A DNA stretch of 8,466 nt. It comes from an uncultured Arcobacter sp. (GTDB lineage: Bacteria > Campylobacterota > Campylobacteria > Campylobacterales > Arcobacteraceae). Below the pieces are notes generated by a model that was not told the DNA's origin, searched no databases, and was given only the letters and a program-made list of their open reading frames with translations. Both the position numbers and the translations under genes were made by a program. This document shows positions 5,784-8,466 of this stretch, piece by piece; the first letter of the stretch is position 1, and each line of letters starts with the position of its first letter. The DNA is taken from the NCBI GenBank assembly GCA_913062735.1, contig CAJXWI010000086.1, positions 1 to 8,466 on the forward strand, in the 5' to 3' direction.

Positions 5784-6941
5784 ATGATTTCTCTTATGAA
5801 AACAGCACACAATCACTTACAACTTATCTTATTATTAGCACTTTTATCTTCGGTAACGCCCTTAGCTATTGATGCTTATTTACCAGCTATTCCATCTATG
5901 GCAAAAGACTTTGGCGTATCCATTTCTAATATTGAAATTACTATTAGTATTTATTTATTCTTTTTTGCTTTTGGACAGTTTGTTGGAGGCATATTATCCG
6001 ATAGAATGGGAAGAAAAAATACAGCTATGTTAGGTCTTTTTGGCTTTTGTATTTCTTCTTTTATATTATTTTTAGCAAATACTCTTGAACTGCTGTATAT
6101 TTTTAGAGGCATACAGGCATTTTTTGGAGCAATGGCTGTTGTAAATACGGGCGCAATTGTTCGCGATTTATTCAAAGGCAAAGAAGCTGCAAAAGTTTTT
6201 TCAACTATTGCTTCAATTATGATGATAGCACCTATGATTGCACCTACTTTAGGTTCCATTGTTATTTCATTTTTTGTATGGAATTATATTTTCTTATTTT
6301 TAGGAATTTATTCTCTTTGTGTTCTTATTTTAATTTACTTTAAACTTCCAATAACAGGGGAGAGAAGTAATACTAAAATAATTCAAGCCTATCTTAATGT
6401 TTTAAAACACAAACAAGCAATTGCTTATATTCTAGCTGTATCTTTTGCTTTTGCAGGAATGTTTATTTTTATTCAAAAAAGTCCTTTTATTTATATGGAA
6501 TATTTCTCAGTTTCACAAGATGTTTTTCCTTTATTTTTTGCTGCAAATGTACTCATGATGATTATTTTTACACGTATTAATATCAAACTTATTAAAGATA
6601 TCCCTCCCTCTCAAATATTAAAATATGGAATATATTTACAAATATTTGCGGGCCTTGTTTTAATAGGTATTTCGTTTAATCCTAACTTGTATGCTGTACT
6701 TATTTTCTTGATGTTATACATAGGTTCTTTAGGGTTTATTTTTGGAAATGCAATGGCTTGTGCCTTGGATTTTTTTAAAAAAGATGCAGGGGTTGCAAAT
6801 GCTGTTATTGGAATTAGTGAGTTTTTTATTGGAGGCTTTATTGGTTTTTTAGCTTCATTAATTGAAACAAGTACGCTAACGCCTATTTTTATTATGATGA
6901 GTTTTACAGCACTTTTGGCTTTATTTTCTTTAAAAAGATAA
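5784..6941 (+). CDS. Bcr/CflA-family drug efflux MFS transporter
   Basis: A proton-driven 12-TM exporter of the DHA1 branch; relatives expel bicyclomycin, chloramphenicol, sulfonamides and other compounds. The 385-residue length fits. Family marks are LAIDAYLPAIPSMAKDFGV (27-45), the loop 2-3 signature GGILSDRMGRKN (68-79), RGIQAFFGAMAVVNTGAIVRD (108-128, with the conserved Arg of helix 4) and the helix-5 antiporter-type stretch APMIAPTLGS (149-158). The start is uncertain: neither ATG 5784 nor ATG 5796 (giving MKTAHNHLQ) has a Shine-Dalgarno at the right distance; the only strong purine block (AAAGGAG, 5743-5749) is over 30 bases away. Translation may be weak or start on a very short leader. 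The gene is divergent from the MFS-lysE unit and convergent with msrPQ, hence its own transcription unit. The specific substrate is not predictable. Confidence 0.93.
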   Translation: MISLMKTAHNHLQLILLLALLSSVTPLAIDAYLPAIPSMAKDFGVSISNIEITISIYLFFFAFGQFVGGILSDRMGRKNTAMLGLFGFCISSFILFLANTLELLYIFRGIQAFFGAMAVVNTGAIVRDLFKGKEAAKVFSTIASIMMIAPMIAPTLGSIVISFFVWNYIFLFLGIYSLCVLILIYFKLPITGERSNTKIIQAYLNVLKHKQAIAYILAVSFAFAGMFIFIQKSPFIYMEYFSVSQDVFPLFFAANVLMMIIFTRINIKLIKDIPPSQILKYGIYLQIFAGLVLIGISFNPNLYAVLIFLMLYIGSLGFIFGNAMACALDFFKKDAGVANAVIGISEFFIGGFIGFLASLIETSTLTPIFIMMSFTALLALFSLKR

Positions 6942-6963
6942 AAGTTTTAGGCTTTTATCTTTT
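6933..6963. terminator. Bidirectional AT-rich terminator hairpin between convergent genes
   Basis: A 12-bp perfect inverted repeat, AAAAGATAAAAG (6933-6944) with CTTTTATCTTTT (6952-6963), encloses a 7-base loop TTTTAGG. It reads the same way on both strands and contains the stop codons of both convergent genes (TAA at 6939-6941 plus; TAA at 6949-6947 minus). The stem is mostly A:T, so strength is moderate, but the placement is typical of a shared terminator. Confidence 0.6.
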
Positions 6964-7507
6964 CTTTAAAAGTAAAGAATTTTGTTTTTTTATTTATTTT
7001 TGCTAATAAGATCACTGCAAATATTCCTAAATAGGTAAATTGTAAAATAGACAAAGATTTTTGTGCCATTACAAAATGAATTGTTGTTAGAATTAATACT
7101 AAATACAAAACCTTATGATATTTATTGTATTTCTTGAATAATATTTTAGTAGAGGTTACACTCATAAATACTAAAGCAGTAAAAGAAATCATGCCTAAAT
7201 ATATAAAAGGTTTATCCAAGGTTTCTTCTAGTGCAAATAATACATCCAATTCCATATCTAAAATCAAAAAATTTGCCATATGTAAAAAAGCATAAAAAAA
7301 TCCGAATAAACCAATTAAACGACGATGTTTTACAAGTTTTTTAAACCACAAAGAAAGTGTTGTTGTTAAAAACAAAATAGCAATCGCAGCTGTTCCTGTA
7401 ATAGAATAAATATACTTAATAGGATCACTTGCATTTTGAAAAATAAACAACTCAAGTAACATATATGCTAAGGGTAAAAAAGCTACAAACCAGATAATCT
7501 TTTTCAT
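6947..7507 (-). CDS. msrQ: MsrQ, heme-binding membrane subunit of methionine sulfoxide reductase (YedZ)
   Basis: MsrQ is a b-type heme membrane protein that passes electrons from the quinone pool to MsrP. The 186 residues form about six hydrophobic helices of the ferric-reductase-like transmembrane fold. Family marks are the DPIKYIYSITGTAAI stretch (28-42) after the first helix, HRRLIGLFGFFYAFLH (61-76), KPFIYLGMISF (99-109) and the YHKVLYLVLILTTIHF stretch (130-145). Candidate heme-ligand histidines are His76, His131 and His144, matching the conserved positions of the family. The ATG overlaps the msrP stop in TAATG, a classic coupling arrangement that fits a 1:1 partner. The C-terminal tail is Lys-rich (KINKKTKFFTFKEKIKA), placing it in the cytoplasm. 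Its stop codon lies in the terminator hairpin shared with the convergent gene. Confidence 0.93.
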   Translation of the reverse strand: MKKIIWFVAFLPLAYMLLELFIFQNASDPIKYIYSITGTAAIAILFLTTTLSLWFKKLVKHRRLIGLFGFFYAFLHMANFLILDMELDVLFALEETLDKPFIYLGMISFTALVFMSVTSTKILFKKYNKYHKVLYLVLILTTIHFVMAQKSLSILQFTYLGIFAVILLAKINKKTKFFTFKEKIKA

Positions 7508-8445
7508 TAAAAATTCTTTGTTAAGTCCATATCTTTATACATATGTCCTACTTCTTTTTCATAACCATTAAAAGCTAAGGTTTTTTTCTTGAAAAATGAG
7601 CCTAAAACTCTTTCTCTTTTTTGTGTCCATCTTGGATGATCCACTTTGGGATTCACATTAGCATAAAAACCATATTCATTTTTATTTTGCGCTTGCCAGG
7701 TATTTAAAGGCTCTTCCTCTAAAAAAGTGATTTTATCAATGGATTTTATTGATTTAAAACCATATTTCCAAGGCACTACTAAACGAATAGGTGCTCCATT
7801 TTGTCCTTCTAGTGTTTTTCCATATAAACCAACAGCTAAAAGAGTCAAGGGATTCATTGCTTCATCCATACGTAAACCTTCTACATAAGGATAGGTAATA
7901 GATGAAAATACGCCTCTGCTTTGATCGGGAAACATTTCTGTATCGTATTTGGTTGTAAATTTTACATATTTAGCTTTTCCTAGAGGTGCTACATCTTCTA
8001 TTAATTTTTTTAATTCAAAACCAATCCAAGGCACAACCATAGCCCATCCCTCAACACATCTGAATCTATAGATTCGCTCTTCTAGCGCGTACTTTTTAAT
8101 TAAATCTTGTACATCAATAGTAATAGGATTTTTAACCAAACCATCAATTGTAATTTTCCATGAACTTGTATCCATATCTTTTGCTAAATCTTTTACTTTC
8201 TCTTTGGAAGTAGTAAACTCATAAAAGTTGTTATAAGAAGTGATTTCTTTAAAGGTATTTAATTTTAAATCATTTTCATTTGCATCTTTTAAATATTTTA
8301 GGTTTGCTAAAGGTAAATTCTCTTTTGCCATAAGATCAACCAAAGCAGAGGAAGCAACAATACTAGCAGCTCCTAATTTTAAAAAGTTTCTTCTTTTGTT
8401 AAATAAAACCTCTGAGGTAACATCTTTTGCGCTTAACTTCTTCAT
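7507..8445 (-). CDS. msrP: MsrP, periplasmic molybdopterin methionine sulfoxide reductase catalytic subunit (YedY)
   Basis: MsrP reduces methionine sulfoxide in periplasmic proteins, repairing oxidative damage, with electrons delivered by MsrQ. The 312-residue precursor has a twin-arginine signal: NKRRNFLKLGAA (Arg18-Arg19, then FLK), a hydrophobic stretch and a likely cleavage after LVDLMA (about residue 40), so it is exported folded with its cofactor. The oxidoreductase molybdopterin domain covers most of the rest. RFRCVEGWAMVVPWIG (127-142) includes Cys130, the expected molybdenum ligand, and matches the YedY subgroup rather than classical sulfite oxidases. Further conserved stretches are FTTKYDTEMFPDQ and GAPIRLVVPWKYGFKSIK. 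AAAGGA at 8456-8451 gives 5-nt spacing to the ATG. It is the first visible gene of msrPQ; the window ends 21 bases upstream, so its promoter is not assessable. Periplasmic maturation needs Tat and molybdopterin synthesis elsewhere. Confidence 0.96.
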   Translation of the reverse strand: MKKLSAKDVTSEVLFNKRRNFLKLGAASIVASSALVDLMAKENLPLANLKYLKDANENDLKLNTFKEITSYNNFYEFTTSKEKVKDLAKDMDTSSWKITIDGLVKNPITIDVQDLIKKYALEERIYRFRCVEGWAMVVPWIGFELKKLIEDVAPLGKAKYVKFTTKYDTEMFPDQSRGVFSSITYPYVEGLRMDEAMNPLTLLAVGLYGKTLEGQNGAPIRLVVPWKYGFKSIKSIDKITFLEEEPLNTWQAQNKNEYGFYANVNPKVDHPRWTQKRERVLGSFFKKKTLAFNGYEKEVGHMYKDMDLTKNF

Positions 8446-8450
8446 GTGAA

Positions 8451-8456
8451 TCCTTT
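8451..8456 (-). promoter_or_regulatory. Strong ribosome-binding site of msrP
   Basis: AAAGGA with a 5-nt spacer (TTCAC) before ATG at 8445 fixes the msrP start, which also places the twin-arginine signal at the usual distance from the N-terminus. Confidence 0.6.
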
Positions 8457-8466
8457 ATATATACCC

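Noticed and set aside
5951..6259. Minus-strand frame of 102 codons
   Set aside because: It lies wholly inside the clearly coding Bcr-type gene on the opposite strand and has no domain of its own.
8240..8449. Plus-strand frame of 69 codons at the right end
   Set aside because: It is the antisense shadow of the msrP signal-peptide region.
1..8466. CRISPR array, insertion sequence, tRNA or rRNA
   Set aside because: I saw no spaced direct repeats, transposase-like protein, terminal inverted repeats or cloverleaf pattern on either strand.

Overview
The window is very AT-rich (roughly 28-30% GC by eye). Pseudopilin leaders with Ala or Ser instead of Gly before the cleavage site, a Cts/type II secretion-like gene set and a YedY/YedZ-type msrPQ pair together suggest Campylobacterota, most likely an Arcobacter-group organism. 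This placement is inference from gene style and composition; there is no rRNA or other marker in the window.

Layout. (1) Positions 1-3388, minus strand: a tightly packed pseudopilus-assembly operon, read gspG (major pseudopilin), a second prepilin-like protein, gspF (platform protein), a GspK-like one-TM protein, then a GspL/CtsX-like membrane protein cut by the window edge. Neighbouring genes overlap or lie one base apart, so they are probably co-transcribed and translationally coupled. The secretion ATPase, secretin and prepilin peptidase are not in view. In Campylobacter jejuni the related Cts genes serve natural transformation, so DNA uptake is as likely as protein secretion. (2) Positions 3389-3869: non-coding, with a perfect TATAAT box facing gspG and a small GC-rich island of competing hairpins ending in a T-tract on the plus strand, possibly an orphan small RNA. 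(3) Positions 3870-5717, minus strand: a LysE/RhtB exporter behind an MFS transporter, apparently one operon. (4) Positions 5784-6941, plus strand: a Bcr/CflA-type drug efflux transporter, divergent from the MFS gene across only 66 bp with overlapping promoter-like boxes. (5) Positions 6947-8445, minus strand: msrP-msrQ, the periplasmic methionine sulfoxide reductase system, joined by a TAATG stop/start overlap and convergent with the Bcr gene across a symmetric AT-rich hairpin that contains both stop codons.

How they work together. The first operon would build a short inner-membrane pseudopilus: GspG forms the shaft, the minor pseudopilins the tip, GspF the platform, and the GspL/CtsX-like protein would link the platform to the cytoplasmic motor. 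The middle block exports or exchanges small molecules and drugs. MsrP repairs oxidised methionines in periplasmic proteins using electrons that MsrQ takes from the quinone pool. I see no sign of a mobile element, CRISPR array, tRNA or rRNA. Three genes appear to start with TTG, each with an AGGA/AGGAG ribosome-binding site.
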